A DNA stretch of 64,000 nt from Aestuariirhabdus sp049985285 (GCF_049985285.1 NZ_JBNIEU010000001.1:310001-374000), one strand, 5' to 3'; counted from the stretch's first letter, positions 46,060-56,006 are shown. Numbers and translations are program-made. Notes: generated from the letters alone by a model not told the origin.

Positions 46060-47052
46060 CTAGCTGCTGCCAGGTAACCGCCCACGATCATGGGAGACAT
46101 TTAGATCGATCACCGGGCCGCCGGGCACAATACGGGTCGGGTTGATTTGAGAGTGACTGTAGTAATAGTGTCGCTTTATATGCTCCATATTCACGGTCTC
46201 GGCGATACCCGGCCACTGGTAGAGCTCGCGCAGGTAATTACTCAACTGAGGGTAGTCAACAATCCTGCGCAGATTACACTTGAAGTGCCCGACGTAGACC
46301 GCGTCAAAACGCACCAGGGTGGTGAATAGTCGCCAATCCGCTTCGGTGATCTGACCGCCTGCCAGATAACGCTGCTGACCGAGCAAAACCTCGAGCCAGT
46401 CGAGAGCGCCGAATAGCGCGGTCAGCGCAGAATCATAGGCCTGTTGGGTGGTAGCAAAACCAGTCCGGTAGACACCATTATTGACCTGCTCGTAGACACG
46501 ACTGTTGATAGCATCGACCTCTGCCTTTAACGCCTCCGGATAGAAATCAAGTCTGTTTCCCGTAAGAGCATCGAAGGCTCCGTTGAACATGCGAATGATC
46601 TCTGAGGATTCATTGCTGACAATGCACTGCCGCTGCTTGTCCCACAACACCGGCACGGTTACACGCCCGCTGTATTGCGGGTTGTCGCGTGTGTAGATCT
46701 GGTGCAAAAAAGAGCAGGCATAGAGGTCATCGCCACTAGCACCCGCTGTACCTGCCCCAAACTCCCAGCCGTTCTCCAACATGTCGGGGTCAACAACACT
46801 GAGGCTAATGAGTGCCTCAAGTCCTTTGAGTTGGCGAAAAATCAGGGTTCGGTGCGCCCAGGGACACGCCAGGGAAACATACAGATGATACCTTCCTGCT
46901 TCAGCTCGAAAGCCCCCCTCCCCGCTAGGGCCCGGTTGGCCGTCGGAGGTAATCCAGTTACGGAACTGGGCACCCTCGCGCACAAAAGCACCGCCGCTTT
47001 CCCTGGTGTCATACCACTGGTCCTGCCACTGCCCTTTAACCAACAATCCCAT
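46060..47052 (-). CDS. Glutathionyl-hydroquinone reductase type glutathione S-transferase
   Basis: This 330-residue cytoplasmic enzyme belongs to the Xi class (E. coli YqjG/PcpF-like), which reduces glutathionyl-hydroquinones. It has the catalytic Cys in SLACPWAHRTLIFRQLKGLE, the SVVDPDMLENGWEF region, TVPVLWDKQRQCIVSNESSEIIRMFN (glutathione site) and EADWRLFTTLVRFDAVYVGHFKCN. I chose the ATG at 47052; a longer frame to 47157 overlaps the SDR gene and lacks family similarity. The SDR gene is upstream on the same strand. Confidence 0.92.
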   Translation of the reverse strand: MGLLVKGQWQDQWYDTRESGGAFVREGAQFRNWITSDGQPGPSGEGGFRAEAGRYHLYVSLACPWAHRTLIFRQLKGLEALISLSVVDPDMLENGWEFGAGTAGASGDDLYACSFLHQIYTRDNPQYSGRVTVPVLWDKQRQCIVSNESSEIIRMFNGAFDALTGNRLDFYPEALKAEVDAINSRVYEQVNNGVYRTGFATTQQAYDSALTALFGALDWLEVLLGQQRYLAGGQITEADWRLFTTLVRFDAVYVGHFKCNLRRIVDYPQLSNYLRELYQWPGIAETVNMEHIKRHYYYSHSQINPTRIVPGGPVIDLNVSHDRGRLPGSS

Positions 47053-47134
47053 TGTAGATGCCTCGCGTAAGTATCCAGACTTCACTATAGGGAGGCTTCG
47101 GAAAATTGTTAGCGAATGCTTTTGAGCATGGCGT

Positions 47135-47953
47135 TCAGGATTTTTGATCGCCCACATCGCTCAGGCGTGCAGAGATCAAGCGCTCAAACAGGCGGGGGAA
47201 AAACCGATAAAGCAAACGGGTGCCGCGTCCTACGTTGGAGAGCACCAGCAAGCGCTCTCCCTTAAGCGCCCCATTAAACACATCGTCGGCAACATCCACC
47301 GCTGAGGCCACATCGCCAATCCAGGAAAAGGGCTCTTCCCGAATGGAGCCATCAGCGCGAAGTGCATTCTTGCGAATATCGGTCGCGGTAAAACCGGGAC
47401 ACACCATCATCACTTGCACACCAGACTCTGCCAGCTCTACACGTAAGCAGTCGAATAATCCATGCAGGGCGTGCTTACTGGCACTGTATCCGCTGCGGTG
47501 CCATAAGGGTGCAAAACCGGACATACTGCTCATGGCGATAATCATCCCCTTGCGCTCCACCAGAGAGGGAAGCGCGGCCTTGGTGCAGTAGAGGGAACCG
47601 AAGTAGTTAACCTCCATCACCCGACGAAACACCTCCAGCTCGGTGTCCACAAAGGCGCTACGATGCACGATACCGGCGTTGTTAACCAGCACATCGATGC
47701 CACCAAATTGATCGAGAATGCGGTCAAAAGCGCCCCGAACAGACTCCGGATCGCTCACATCGCACACCAACCCCAGCGCTTTGGTATTGTGCTTGCTCAC
47801 CAGTTGATTAGCCAACGCATCGAGAGGTTCATGCTGGAGGTCAAGCATCGCTATCCAGGCTCCCGCTTGGGCAAAACGCAGGCACAGCTGACGCCCGATA
47901 CCCGCCGCCGCCCCGGTCACTACTACTACTCGGTTTCTGAATCGTGTCTTCAT
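47135..47953 (-). CDS. Short-chain dehydrogenase/reductase
   Basis: This 272-residue NAD(P)-dependent oxidoreductase has the cofactor motif TGAAAGIG, NNAGI, and the catalytic Ser, Tyr and Lys in MSSMSG...SGYSASKHAL. The C-terminal extension of about 35 residues is amphipathic and basic, as in SDRs attached to membranes. The start at 47953 follows GGAA with good spacing. The substrate is unknown. Confidence 0.92.
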   Translation of the reverse strand: MKTRFRNRVVVVTGAAAGIGRQLCLRFAQAGAWIAMLDLQHEPLDALANQLVSKHNTKALGLVCDVSDPESVRGAFDRILDQFGGIDVLVNNAGIVHRSAFVDTELEVFRRVMEVNYFGSLYCTKAALPSLVERKGMIIAMSSMSGFAPLWHRSGYSASKHALHGLFDCLRVELAESGVQVMMVCPGFTATDIRKNALRADGSIREEPFSWIGDVASAVDVADDVFNGALKGERLLVLSNVGRGTRLLYRFFPRLFERLISARLSDVGDQKS

Positions 47954-48070
47954 TGAGGTTCCGTTAGCGGCAATATTTCCCGCAAAGCCTGTCACCAAGT
48001 ATTACCCAGCATGGGATCGCTTGCCAGCACTAGCGAAGCGCTCTCTCCATCAGCCCCTAGCATGCCGGGA

Positions 48071-50620
48071 TCAGGATCCCTTTATGTGACGTTTGGTGCG
48101 TGTCGTCGGCGCAGCTTTGGTAGGGTCGTCGGGCCAATAGTGCTTCGGATAACGCCCTTTCATCTCCTTTTTGACCTCTGCATAACTGCCTTGCCAGAAA
48201 CCTTCTATATCCTGGGTGATCTGCACGGGCCGTTGAGCCGGCGATAGCAAACTCAAGGTCAGGGGCTGTTTTCCTGCCGCCAAACAGGGATGAGAGGTAC
48301 AGCCGAACATCTCCTGCAAGCGCACGGCCAGAACCGGTGCCTGAGGGTCACTGTAGTCGATGCGGAGCCTGGAGCCCGAGGCCACTTCCCAACGCTCCGG
48401 CGCCAGCGATTGTAAACACTTGCTGGTTTCCCAGTCGAGCAGAGCCAGTAGCACCTGGCTAAGATCAAGGGTACGCAATTGCTCCAGCCGGGTTTGCCGG
48501 TCAAGATACGGCTGCAGCCACTGTTCCAGATTTTCATCCAACCATCGGTCATCGAGGGAGGGTATTTCGGTGTTAAATCGGGCGGCGAAACAAAAACGTT
48601 CGCGCAATGCCTTGCTACCCTCATCCCAGGGCAGCGAATGGATTCCCCGCTCACGAACTCCTTGCAGAAGAGCCTGTTGCAGCTCACTCGGAGCCGGCTC
48701 CAGCAGCCGACTTTGATGCACGACCAACGCCCCCAACTGCTTACGCGTTTCAGCAACGACCTGCTGCTGACGTTTAGCCCAGGACACATCACGCACAGTC
48801 ACCAACTGTTCGGCAAACTGATCCTGCAAGGCCTCCAGGTCAATTTCACACGCAAGAAATATACGAGCATCACTTTTGTTTTTCATGCCCCCAAGCTCAG
48901 CGACTACCAACCAGGGCATCGATGCCATCCCATCATTAGCGGACATCGAAGCGCCTTTTCCGTTAGCCAGCCGATAGCTCCCCGGTTCGGCGCCGCGCCG
49001 CTGGGCAATTCGATCGGGATAGGCCCAGGCCAGCAAACGCGCAATCTGGTCACGATCATAAACCCTTTGACGCACACTGAACTGTCGCTGCCACTGCTTC
49101 GATAGTTGGCGGGCACGCTGCAAGGCTCCGTGACGAATGCTCATCCACCGTGGTGGGCGCTCCCCCTCCATGACCGCCAGTCTCAACATGATATCGGCAT
49201 CGGGCTGGTTACGTGCCGTCATGAGCAGGTCGCGTTCGCTCAGTAACCCCGCTAGCTGGCAGGCGGCGTAACCCAGGGATTCTTGCTGGGCCCTGATCAC
49301 CATGTGCGCCAACCGCGGATGCATGGCCAAGGCGGACATATCAAGCCCATGTTTGCTGATCTGCAATGGCCCCTGGTTGTCGGCTTGCAATGCCTGTAAG
49401 CGCTGGAGCAGATCACAGGCTGTATTGAAATGCGCCTGCGGGGGTGGATCTAGCCACAGGTAAGCCGCAGGATCCAGCTCCCCCCATGCGGCAAGTTCCA
49501 GCGCCATGGAGCTGAGATCGGCTTCCTGTATTTCTGCCGCGGTATAGCTCTCCAGCTGCAGGTTTTCACTCCACAAACGATAGCAAACCCCCGATTCCAG
49601 GCGACCGGCACGCCCCGCCCTCTGCTGGGCCGAGGCCAGCGAGATACGCTGTGTGTCGAGGCGCGTCATGCCCGAGACCGGGTCGAAGCAGGGCCGGCGC
49701 ACCAGTCCGCTATCGACGACGATACGCACCCCTTCGATGGTAAGACTGGTCTCGGCGATAGGCGTGGTCAACACCAGCTTGCGGGCACCCTTTACAGAGG
49801 GACTGATGGCGCGCTGCTGCACTTCAAAGGGAAGCTCACCGTATAAAGGGCACAGCTGAATTGCAGAAAACTCCTGAACCTCCTCCAACATCTTCTGCAA
49901 CCGCTGAATCTCTCCGCTGCCCGGTAGAAACAGCAAAATATCCCCCGACTGCGCGCTCACGATCTGGCCAATCAAACTCACCAACGCCGCGTACCATTGC
50001 GAAGCAGAGCGTTGTAAGGAACCGATATCCCGGTAAAAAACCTCAACCGAAAAAGTTCGTCCACTGCTAGTTAACAGTATTGAGTCGGATAAACGCTCAT
50101 TGATACGGCCACCATCCAATGTTGCCGACATAATCACCAATTTAAGCGGATCCTCGTCACGATAAAGCTGCTGGGTTTGCTGGCACAGGGCGAGTCCAAG
50201 ATCGGCCTGGAGTGAGCGTTCATGAAACTCATCAAATAGCACCACCGCGTAATCGCCCAATTCGGGATCGCTTTGAAGCTGGCGGATCAACACCCCTTCG
50301 GTCACGACCTCGATACGGGTATTGGGGCCGACACAGCGCTCCAGGGATATTCTGTAACCGACACGATCACCCACCGGCTCACCCAACAGGGACGCCATTC
50401 GGTGAGCCGCTGCTCGGGCGGCGAGGCGCCGCGGTTCAAGCAGCAGAATTTTACGCCCCTGCAACCAGGACGCTTGCAGCAGCAACGCCAGAGGAACCGC
50501 TGTTGTTTTCCCCGCTCCAGGGGGGGCCTGCAACACCAGGTTGTGGCGCAACGCCAACTCCCGCGTGAGTTCAGGCAAAAGCTCTGCGATCGGTAGTTGG
50601 CGGATTGCTTCAGGCAGCAC
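48071..50620 (-). CDS. hrpB: ATP-dependent helicase HrpB
   Basis: This 849-residue DEAH-box helicase of the HrpB subfamily has Walker A APPGAGKTTAVP (residues about 34-45), the DEFH motif in LFDEFHERS, SATLDG, the C-terminal helicase motif QRAGRAGRLESGVCYRLW and the HrpB C-terminal domain (LTLSLLSPAQRPVQITQDI). E. coli HrpB has about 809-824 residues. HrpB acts on RNA or ribonucleoprotein; its exact role is unsettled. The gene appears monocistronic. Confidence 0.96.
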   Translation of the reverse strand: MLPEAIRQLPIAELLPELTRELALRHNLVLQAPPGAGKTTAVPLALLLQASWLQGRKILLLEPRRLAARAAAHRMASLLGEPVGDRVGYRISLERCVGPNTRIEVVTEGVLIRQLQSDPELGDYAVVLFDEFHERSLQADLGLALCQQTQQLYRDEDPLKLVIMSATLDGGRINERLSDSILLTSSGRTFSVEVFYRDIGSLQRSASQWYAALVSLIGQIVSAQSGDILLFLPGSGEIQRLQKMLEEVQEFSAIQLCPLYGELPFEVQQRAISPSVKGARKLVLTTPIAETSLTIEGVRIVVDSGLVRRPCFDPVSGMTRLDTQRISLASAQQRAGRAGRLESGVCYRLWSENLQLESYTAAEIQEADLSSMALELAAWGELDPAAYLWLDPPPQAHFNTACDLLQRLQALQADNQGPLQISKHGLDMSALAMHPRLAHMVIRAQQESLGYAACQLAGLLSERDLLMTARNQPDADIMLRLAVMEGERPPRWMSIRHGALQRARQLSKQWQRQFSVRQRVYDRDQIARLLAWAYPDRIAQRRGAEPGSYRLANGKGASMSANDGMASMPWLVVAELGGMKNKSDARIFLACEIDLEALQDQFAEQLVTVRDVSWAKRQQQVVAETRKQLGALVVHQSRLLEPAPSELQQALLQGVRERGIHSLPWDEGSKALRERFCFAARFNTEIPSLDDRWLDENLEQWLQPYLDRQTRLEQLRTLDLSQVLLALLDWETSKCLQSLAPERWEVASGSRLRIDYSDPQAPVLAVRLQEMFGCTSHPCLAAGKQPLTLSLLSPAQRPVQITQDIEGFWQGSYAEVKKEMKGRYPKHYWPDDPTKAAPTTRTKRHIKGS

Positions 50621-50819
50621 GATGGGACCCGTGTAGGGAGAGTGGAGAGGGAAATGAGTTTATCAATATATTCCCTTGCAAAGTATTGGGTGGCGATCTA
50701 AATCGGGCCTATGATACATAGCGTTTAGCTACGACACTCCCCTTAAGGCACCAGCATTGACAAACATCACAACCTCAATTCCATGCGCCAGACGATTACG
50801 GGAAAGCAACCACTCTTTG

Positions 50820-50880
50820 TTGATTTATATCAACTGTTGAGCTATATCAATACACGCACTTTTAGGGCGGGTATAGAATT
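50820..50880 (+). promoter_or_regulatory. Tandem FNR/ANR boxes and -10 box of ompW
   Basis: TTGATTTATATCAA (50820-50833) is a perfect TTGATnnnnATCAA site. TTGAGCTATATCAA (50837-50850) has one mismatch and is centred at 50843.5. A TATAGA/TAGAAT -10 region (50872-50879) implies a start near 50885, which puts the second box at -41.5, the class II activator position. The perfect box then lies 17 bp further upstream. Confidence 0.8.
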
Positions 50881-50929
50881 CATCCCATAATAACTATTGG
50901 ACAGACAACAACTACACAGGGAAATGACT

Positions 50930-51625
50930 ATGAAAAGATTAACGCTTCTTACCGCTATCATTGCAGCGACCGCGACCCTTTCCGGACAGGCAATGGCTCG
51001 CGAGGCGGGTGACATCATTGTCCGCGCCGGTGCGGCAACCGTGGACCCCTCCGGAGTCGAAAGCGACGAGATAACGCTTAACGGCACAGGCCTTGGTGCC
51101 GAAGTGAATAATATAGATAGCAGCACCCAGCTGGGGTTAACTTTCACCTATATGGTTACCGACCAGATTGGTCTCGATTTACTCGCTGCCACCCCCTTCG
51201 AGCACGATATCAAGGCTCAAGGGCTAGAGGGATTAGGCATCAACAAGGTCGGCAGCACCAAACATCTGCCCCCCACCCTCTCAGTGCAATATCACCCTAT
51301 GGGGGGCAGTGACTCCAAGTTTCAGCCTTTCCTGGGGCTGGGCTTGAACTACACCACCTTCTTCGATGAAGACGCCAGCGGGGAGCTGGAAACCGCTCTG
51401 GGGGAAAAGTATGACCTGGATCTGGACGACTCCTGGGGTATGGCTTTTCAGGCTGGGGCCGACTACTTTATTACCGACAACCTAGCCGTTAATGCCACCG
51501 TATGGAAGCTCAACATCCAAACCGAAGCAGAGTTCAAGGGCAAGAACTCAGGTAATCGCATTAAAGCCAAAGACGTAGACATCAACCCCTGGGTTTATAT
51601 GGTCGGCCTCGGCTACAGGTTCTAG
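50930..51625 (+). CDS. ompW: OmpW family outer-membrane protein
   Basis: This 231-residue eight-stranded barrel has a signal peptide (1-22, ending GQAMA), EAGDIIVRAGAATVDPSG at the mature N-terminus, the family pattern LGLTFTYMVTDQIGLDLLAATPFEHDI, and a final aromatic YRF. OmpW forms a narrow channel for small hydrophobic molecules and in E. coli is controlled by FNR. The ATG at 50930 follows AGGGAA at a suitable distance; an in-frame ATG two codons upstream is too close to that site. The upstream FNR boxes predict higher expression at low oxygen. Confidence 0.95.
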   Translation: MKRLTLLTAIIAATATLSGQAMAREAGDIIVRAGAATVDPSGVESDEITLNGTGLGAEVNNIDSSTQLGLTFTYMVTDQIGLDLLAATPFEHDIKAQGLEGLGINKVGSTKHLPPTLSVQYHPMGGSDSKFQPFLGLGLNYTTFFDEDASGELETALGEKYDLDLDDSWGMAFQAGADYFITDNLAVNATVWKLNIQTEAEFKGKNSGNRIKAKDVDINPWVYMVGLGYRF

Positions 51626-51660
51626 CCAACACCATCGGGCGTCAGTTGACGGCCCAAACA

Positions 51661-51700
51661 AAAAAGGGGATGCAGGCTGGAACCTGCATCCCCTTTTTTT
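51661..51700. terminator. Bidirectional terminator after ompW
   Basis: AAAAAGGGGATGCAGG and CCTGCATCCCCTTTTTTT form a long stem, with A-runs and T-runs on opposite sides. It serves ompW (plus) and the acyl-CoA dehydrogenase gene (minus). Confidence 0.95.
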
Positions 51701-51733
51701 ATTCGGCGGTACTCACCACCGAATCCGATTTTG

Positions 51734-53515
51734 CTAGAACAGTTCATCCGCCAGCGCGTACAGAGGCTCGGCACCCGACTTGATGCTCGCCTCCAGGCTC
51801 AGGACGCGGGGCAACAGTCGCTTGTAGAAGTAGCGAGCCGTCGCCAGTTTGGCTTCGTAAAAGCCTCGCTCTTCGGTACCCTGGTCCAGCTGCTGCTGTG
51901 CCTTTTGCGCCATAAGCACCCACATATACGCGTAGGCGGTGTAGCCAAACAGGTGCAGATATTCAACGGAGGCGGCGCCAATTTCATTCGGATCGTTAGC
52001 CGCACGCTCCAACACCCAATCAGTGGTCGCTTGCAAGCGATCGCAAGCGTCCAGCAACGGCGTACGAAACTCCTCCGCAATCCCTGCCGCCACTTCACGA
52101 ATTTCAGCGACGAAAAGGGCCGTCCACTTGCCCCCATTGGCCACCGTCTTGCGGCCCATCAGGTCCAGCGCCTGCACGCCATTCGTGCCTTCATAAATTT
52201 GGGCAATGCGGGCATCACGAACCAACTGCTCCTGCCCCCACTCACGAATATAACCGTGGCCACCGAAAACCTGCTGACCGTCGATCGTGTTGTTCAGGCC
52301 CATATCCGTCATAAATGCTTTGGCCACGGGTGTCAGCAATGCAACCATCGCTTCGGCCTGTAACCTGTCCTCTTCCACGTCACTGAACTTAACAAGATCC
52401 AGCTGCTTTGCGACATAGGAGGAGAACGCCCGCCCCGCTTCGGTGGTGGCTTTCATGTTGAGTAGCATCCGCCGAACATCTGCATGGGCCAATATGGGGT
52501 CGGCAGCTTTTTGCGGCTGGATGGCACCCGTAGCAGCACGCCCCTGAATACGCTCGCGGGCATACTCGATAGCGCTTTGGTAAGACGCTTCGCCTGCACC
52601 TAGCCCCTGAATACCAACTCCCAGACGCTCGTAGTTCATCATGGTGAACATACATGCAAGACCTTTGTTGATCTCACCCACCAGATAACCGACGGACCCA
52701 TCGAAGTTCATAACACAGGTCGCGGATGCTTTGATTCCCATCTTGTGTTCAATAGAGCCACAACTGACGTTGTTGCGCTCACCCAGACTGCCGTCTGCCT
52801 TCACCTTGACCTTGGGTACCAGAAAGAGGGAGATCCCCCGCGGACCTGCCGGCGCATCGGGTAATTTCGCCAACACCAGGTGAATGATGTTTTCGGTAAG
52901 ATCATGATCGCCACCGGTGATGAATATTTTGCTACCACTGATGCGATAACTACCATCGCCATTATCCTCGGCACGGGTGCGAATCATACCGAGATCCGTT
53001 CCTGAGTGGGCCTCGGTCAGGCACATGGACCCCGCCCAGGTCCCCGCGTACATATTGGGCAGATAGGTCTCTTTCAACTCGTCACTGCCGTGGGCATTGA
53101 TCGACAGGCAGGCCCCGACCGTCAGCATAGGGTAAAGACCAAACGAGAAGTTAGCGGCCATGGTCATCTCTTCGACCTGAGAGCTCAGCATCTTGGGCAT
53201 GCCCATCGCCCCCAGCGCTGAATTTCCGGTCAGACCTACCCATCCGCCTTCGGCGTATGTCTGGTAGGCTTCCTTGAAGCCAGCAGGGGTGGTTACCTCT
53301 CCGTCATTCCAATGGCAACCCTCTTCGTCGCCACTACGGTTAATCGGAGCAATCATGCCCCCCACCATCTTGGCTGCTTCTTCCAGAATTGCATCGGCAG
53401 TTTCCGGGTCAACCGTTTCCTGCAGTGCTGGCAACGACGCCCACAACTTATCTGCCTCAAACACCTCGTTCATTACGAAGCGAATGTCTCGCAACGGTGC
53501 TTTGTACTCAGCCAT
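51734..53515 (-). CDS. Acyl-CoA dehydrogenase, ~600-residue type with extra C-terminal domain (paralogue 1)
   Basis: This FAD enzyme oxidises an acyl-CoA to the enoyl-CoA. At 593 residues it is longer than ordinary acyl-CoA dehydrogenases and carries the acyl-CoA dehydrogenase C-terminal extension. Landmarks are MCLTEAHSGTDLGMIRTRA and the FAD-contact segment YRISGSKIFITGGDHDL, INKGLACMFTMMNYERLGVGIQGLG and IYEGTNGVQALDLMGRK. Family relatives include DmdC (3-methylmercaptopropionyl-CoA dehydrogenase) and fatty acyl-CoA dehydrogenases; the sequence alone does not decide between these. It is strongly similar to the gene at 54099-55901. Confidence 0.93.
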   Translation of the reverse strand: MAEYKAPLRDIRFVMNEVFEADKLWASLPALQETVDPETADAILEEAAKMVGGMIAPINRSGDEEGCHWNDGEVTTPAGFKEAYQTYAEGGWVGLTGNSALGAMGMPKMLSSQVEEMTMAANFSFGLYPMLTVGACLSINAHGSDELKETYLPNMYAGTWAGSMCLTEAHSGTDLGMIRTRAEDNGDGSYRISGSKIFITGGDHDLTENIIHLVLAKLPDAPAGPRGISLFLVPKVKVKADGSLGERNNVSCGSIEHKMGIKASATCVMNFDGSVGYLVGEINKGLACMFTMMNYERLGVGIQGLGAGEASYQSAIEYARERIQGRAATGAIQPQKAADPILAHADVRRMLLNMKATTEAGRAFSSYVAKQLDLVKFSDVEEDRLQAEAMVALLTPVAKAFMTDMGLNNTIDGQQVFGGHGYIREWGQEQLVRDARIAQIYEGTNGVQALDLMGRKTVANGGKWTALFVAEIREVAAGIAEEFRTPLLDACDRLQATTDWVLERAANDPNEIGAASVEYLHLFGYTAYAYMWVLMAQKAQQQLDQGTEERGFYEAKLATARYFYKRLLPRVLSLEASIKSGAEPLYALADELF

Positions 53516-53799
53516 GATTTAAACCTCTTTATACATTATCTCGTTATGGAGGCCTGGTCTCCGCAACCCTCCGGATGGCCTCTATCAAGGGTATTCGATG
53601 ATAATCAACGAACCCAGCAGACTCAATTAGTCTATTTTTGACCAGCCAGTCACTTTTTTACTGGCACCCATTTTTGTAATCTCAGGCGAGCATTAATTAC
53701 CGAGGGTCGCTTTAAACCAACGATATGGCAAACCCTTCTATAAAGAACCCTGACATACCAGGCAACCTGTTCTAGATTTACTGGCAGAGGAGAGACACG

Positions 53800-54048
53800 A
53801 TGCCGATACTGCTACTGATGCTACGAATGGCCCTGTTGCCCCACTGGATGCTGCACCGGGAGCCAGATGCAAATCACTTCTATCGCCGCACATTTACCCG
53901 CCGTTACCGAGCCAAACGCCGTATTGTCCGAGCCCTGTGGATTGTCGCCGGCGTCCTAATGCTCTGTAATCCTGCGCTGCCATTTATCATTCTGATCGGG
54001 CTACCAACTACCCTGCTAGGCTTTGCAATTCTTGACGAAACCGCCTGA
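53800..54048 (+). CDS. Small hypothetical membrane protein
   Basis: This 82-residue protein has a hydrophobic N-terminus (MPILLLMLRMALLPHWML), a basic middle (YRRTFTRRYRAKRRIVR) and a hydrophobic hairpin (about 48-77, WIVAGVLMLCNPALPFIILIGLP). A clear AGGAGAG site precedes the ATG and a terminator follows directly, which supports a real gene. I recognise no family. It is encoded against the strand of two acyl-CoA dehydrogenase paralogues, between them. Confidence 0.6.
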   Translation: MPILLLMLRMALLPHWMLHREPDANHFYRRTFTRRYRAKRRIVRALWIVAGVLMLCNPALPFIILIGLPTTLLGFAILDETA

Positions 54049-54049
54049 C

Positions 54050-54083
54050 AAAAAAGCCCGCCAGTTAGAGGCAGGCTTTTTTG
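54050..54083. terminator. Bidirectional terminator
   Basis: AAAAAAGCC...GCC pairs with GGC...GGCTTTTTT around AGTTAGA, directly after the small gene's stop codon and before the end of the second acyl-CoA dehydrogenase gene. Confidence 0.88.
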
Positions 54084-54098
54084 TTGCTCGACCCCCTG

Positions 54099-55901
54099 TT
54101 ACTGCTCGGGACCAAACTGGGCCACACTCATCTCCATCAAGTTGTCTGCACCAGACTCAATGGCCGCCTTATGGGTCAGGGTACGGGGCAGGATACGCTG
54201 AAAATAAAAGCGCGCAGTTTGCAGCTTGGCCTGGTAGAAATCGGTTTCGGTGGTTCCGGCATCCAACTTGGCTTGCGCAACCTTTGCCATCTCTGCCCAG
54301 AAGTAAGCCAATACGGCATATCCGGAGTACATCAGATAATCAACGGAAGCTGCACCCACCTCCTCTCGGTTACTCATGGCGGTCATGCCGATTTTCATCG
54401 TCATCTCGCCCCACTCCTTATTCAGCGCCGCCAAAGGCTCAACGAACTCTTTCAGTGAAGCTTCTTCAGCATTTTGCTTGCAGAAACCGTGAACGACCTT
54501 GGTAAACCCTTTCAGCGCTTCACCCTGGGTCATCAGTACTTTACGGCCAAGCAGATCAAGCGCCTGCACGCCAGTGGTTCCTTCGTACAGCATGGATATG
54601 CGGCAGTCGCGCACATTCTGCTCCATGCCCCACTCGCTGATAAATCCATGCCCGCCATAAATTTGAACACCGTGGTTCGCCGCCTCAAAACCGGTCTCGG
54701 TTAAGAACGCCTTGGCAATAGGCGTCAGGAACGCGAGCATTTGATCCGCCGCCCTCTTCTCTTCGTCGCTGCCGTGATGGGTCACATCAACCTGTTTCGC
54801 CGCAAAATAGGCCAACGCCCGGCCACCCTCGGTAAACGCCTTGATGGTCAACAACATACGGCGTACATCAGGGTGCACGATAATGGGGTCTGCAGCCTTT
54901 TCGGGTGCTTTAGGGCCCGTCAGAGAGCGCATCTGCAAGCGTTCACGAGCATAAGCAAGCCCGCCCTGCATTGCTATTTCGGCGTGCGCCAGACCCTGTA
55001 GCGCGGTACCCAAACGAGCCGTATTCATAAAGGTGAACATACAGTTCAGGCCCTTATTTGCTGGTCCGATCAGGTAACCGGTGGCGTCATCAAAGTTCAT
55101 GACACAGGTCGCATTACCATGGATACCCATCTTGTGTTCCAGCGAGCCGCAGCTGACGCCGTTGCGGCCTGCTACATTGCCATCCGCATCGGTCAGGTGC
55201 TTGGGTACGATGAACAGAGAAATGCCCTTGGTGCCTTCAGGCGCATCAGGGAGGCGAGCCAATACGATATGAACGATGTTGTCGGCCATATCGTGATCAC
55301 CAGCGGAGATGAATATCTTGGTGCCGCTAACCTTGTAACTACCATCCGCTTGAGGCTCTGCTTTGGTGCGCAGCAAGCCCAGATCAGTTCCGCAGTGGGA
55401 CTCGGTCAGGCACATAGTACCCGTCCACTCACCGGAGACGAGCTTAGTCAAGTAAGTTTGTTTTTGCTCAGGCGTGCCGTGGGCCTGAATCGTGTTCATG
55501 GCACCGTGACTGAGGCCCGGATACATACCCCAGGACCAATTTGCCTCACCCACCATTTCGCTCATTACCAGACCCAGTGACTCGGGCAAACCCTGGCCAC
55601 CGACCTCGGGGTCGTGGGCCAGCGAAGGCCAGCCGCTCTCTACAAACTGGCTGTAAGCTTGCTTAAATCCTTCCGGGGTCGTTACCCCCTCTTCACTCCA
55701 GGCGCAGCCTTGACTATCGCCAACACTATTTAGCGGCGCGATCACCTGTTCGCAGAACTTGGCACCCTCCTCCAGAATGGCGTTCACCATATCGGGGGTA
55801 GCCTCTTCGCACCCGGGAAGGGTCGCGTAATGCTCTTCAAAACCAAGCAATTCATCACGGACAAAACGAATATCGCGCAGGGGGGCCTTATATTCTGGCA
55901 T
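54099..55901 (-). CDS. Acyl-CoA dehydrogenase, ~600-residue type with extra C-terminal domain (paralogue 2)
   Basis: This 600-residue FAD enzyme is a close paralogue of the gene at 51734-53515. Shared segments include YKAPLRDIRFV at the N-terminus, MCLTESHCGTDLGLLRTKA, YKVSGTKIFISAGDHDMADNIVH and LYEGTTGVQALDLLGRK. The ATG at 55901 aligns with paralogue 1; an in-frame start at 55967 would add 22 unrelated residues. A perfect PsrA-like operator lies about 105 bp upstream, so induction by long-chain fatty acids is likely for this copy. Confidence 0.94.
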   Translation of the reverse strand: MPEYKAPLRDIRFVRDELLGFEEHYATLPGCEEATPDMVNAILEEGAKFCEQVIAPLNSVGDSQGCAWSEEGVTTPEGFKQAYSQFVESGWPSLAHDPEVGGQGLPESLGLVMSEMVGEANWSWGMYPGLSHGAMNTIQAHGTPEQKQTYLTKLVSGEWTGTMCLTESHCGTDLGLLRTKAEPQADGSYKVSGTKIFISAGDHDMADNIVHIVLARLPDAPEGTKGISLFIVPKHLTDADGNVAGRNGVSCGSLEHKMGIHGNATCVMNFDDATGYLIGPANKGLNCMFTFMNTARLGTALQGLAHAEIAMQGGLAYARERLQMRSLTGPKAPEKAADPIIVHPDVRRMLLTIKAFTEGGRALAYFAAKQVDVTHHGSDEEKRAADQMLAFLTPIAKAFLTETGFEAANHGVQIYGGHGFISEWGMEQNVRDCRISMLYEGTTGVQALDLLGRKVLMTQGEALKGFTKVVHGFCKQNAEEASLKEFVEPLAALNKEWGEMTMKIGMTAMSNREEVGAASVDYLMYSGYAVLAYFWAEMAKVAQAKLDAGTTETDFYQAKLQTARFYFQRILPRTLTHKAAIESGADNLMEMSVAQFGPEQ

Positions 55902-56006
55902 GGAAAAACCTCGAACTTTTGTTGTGATCACCGAGTGGCTCAGTAGCCTCACTCGCCTGAAGGACAATCTTCCGGATTACGGTGGACGCCTAGTGTAATT
56001 GTTAGC

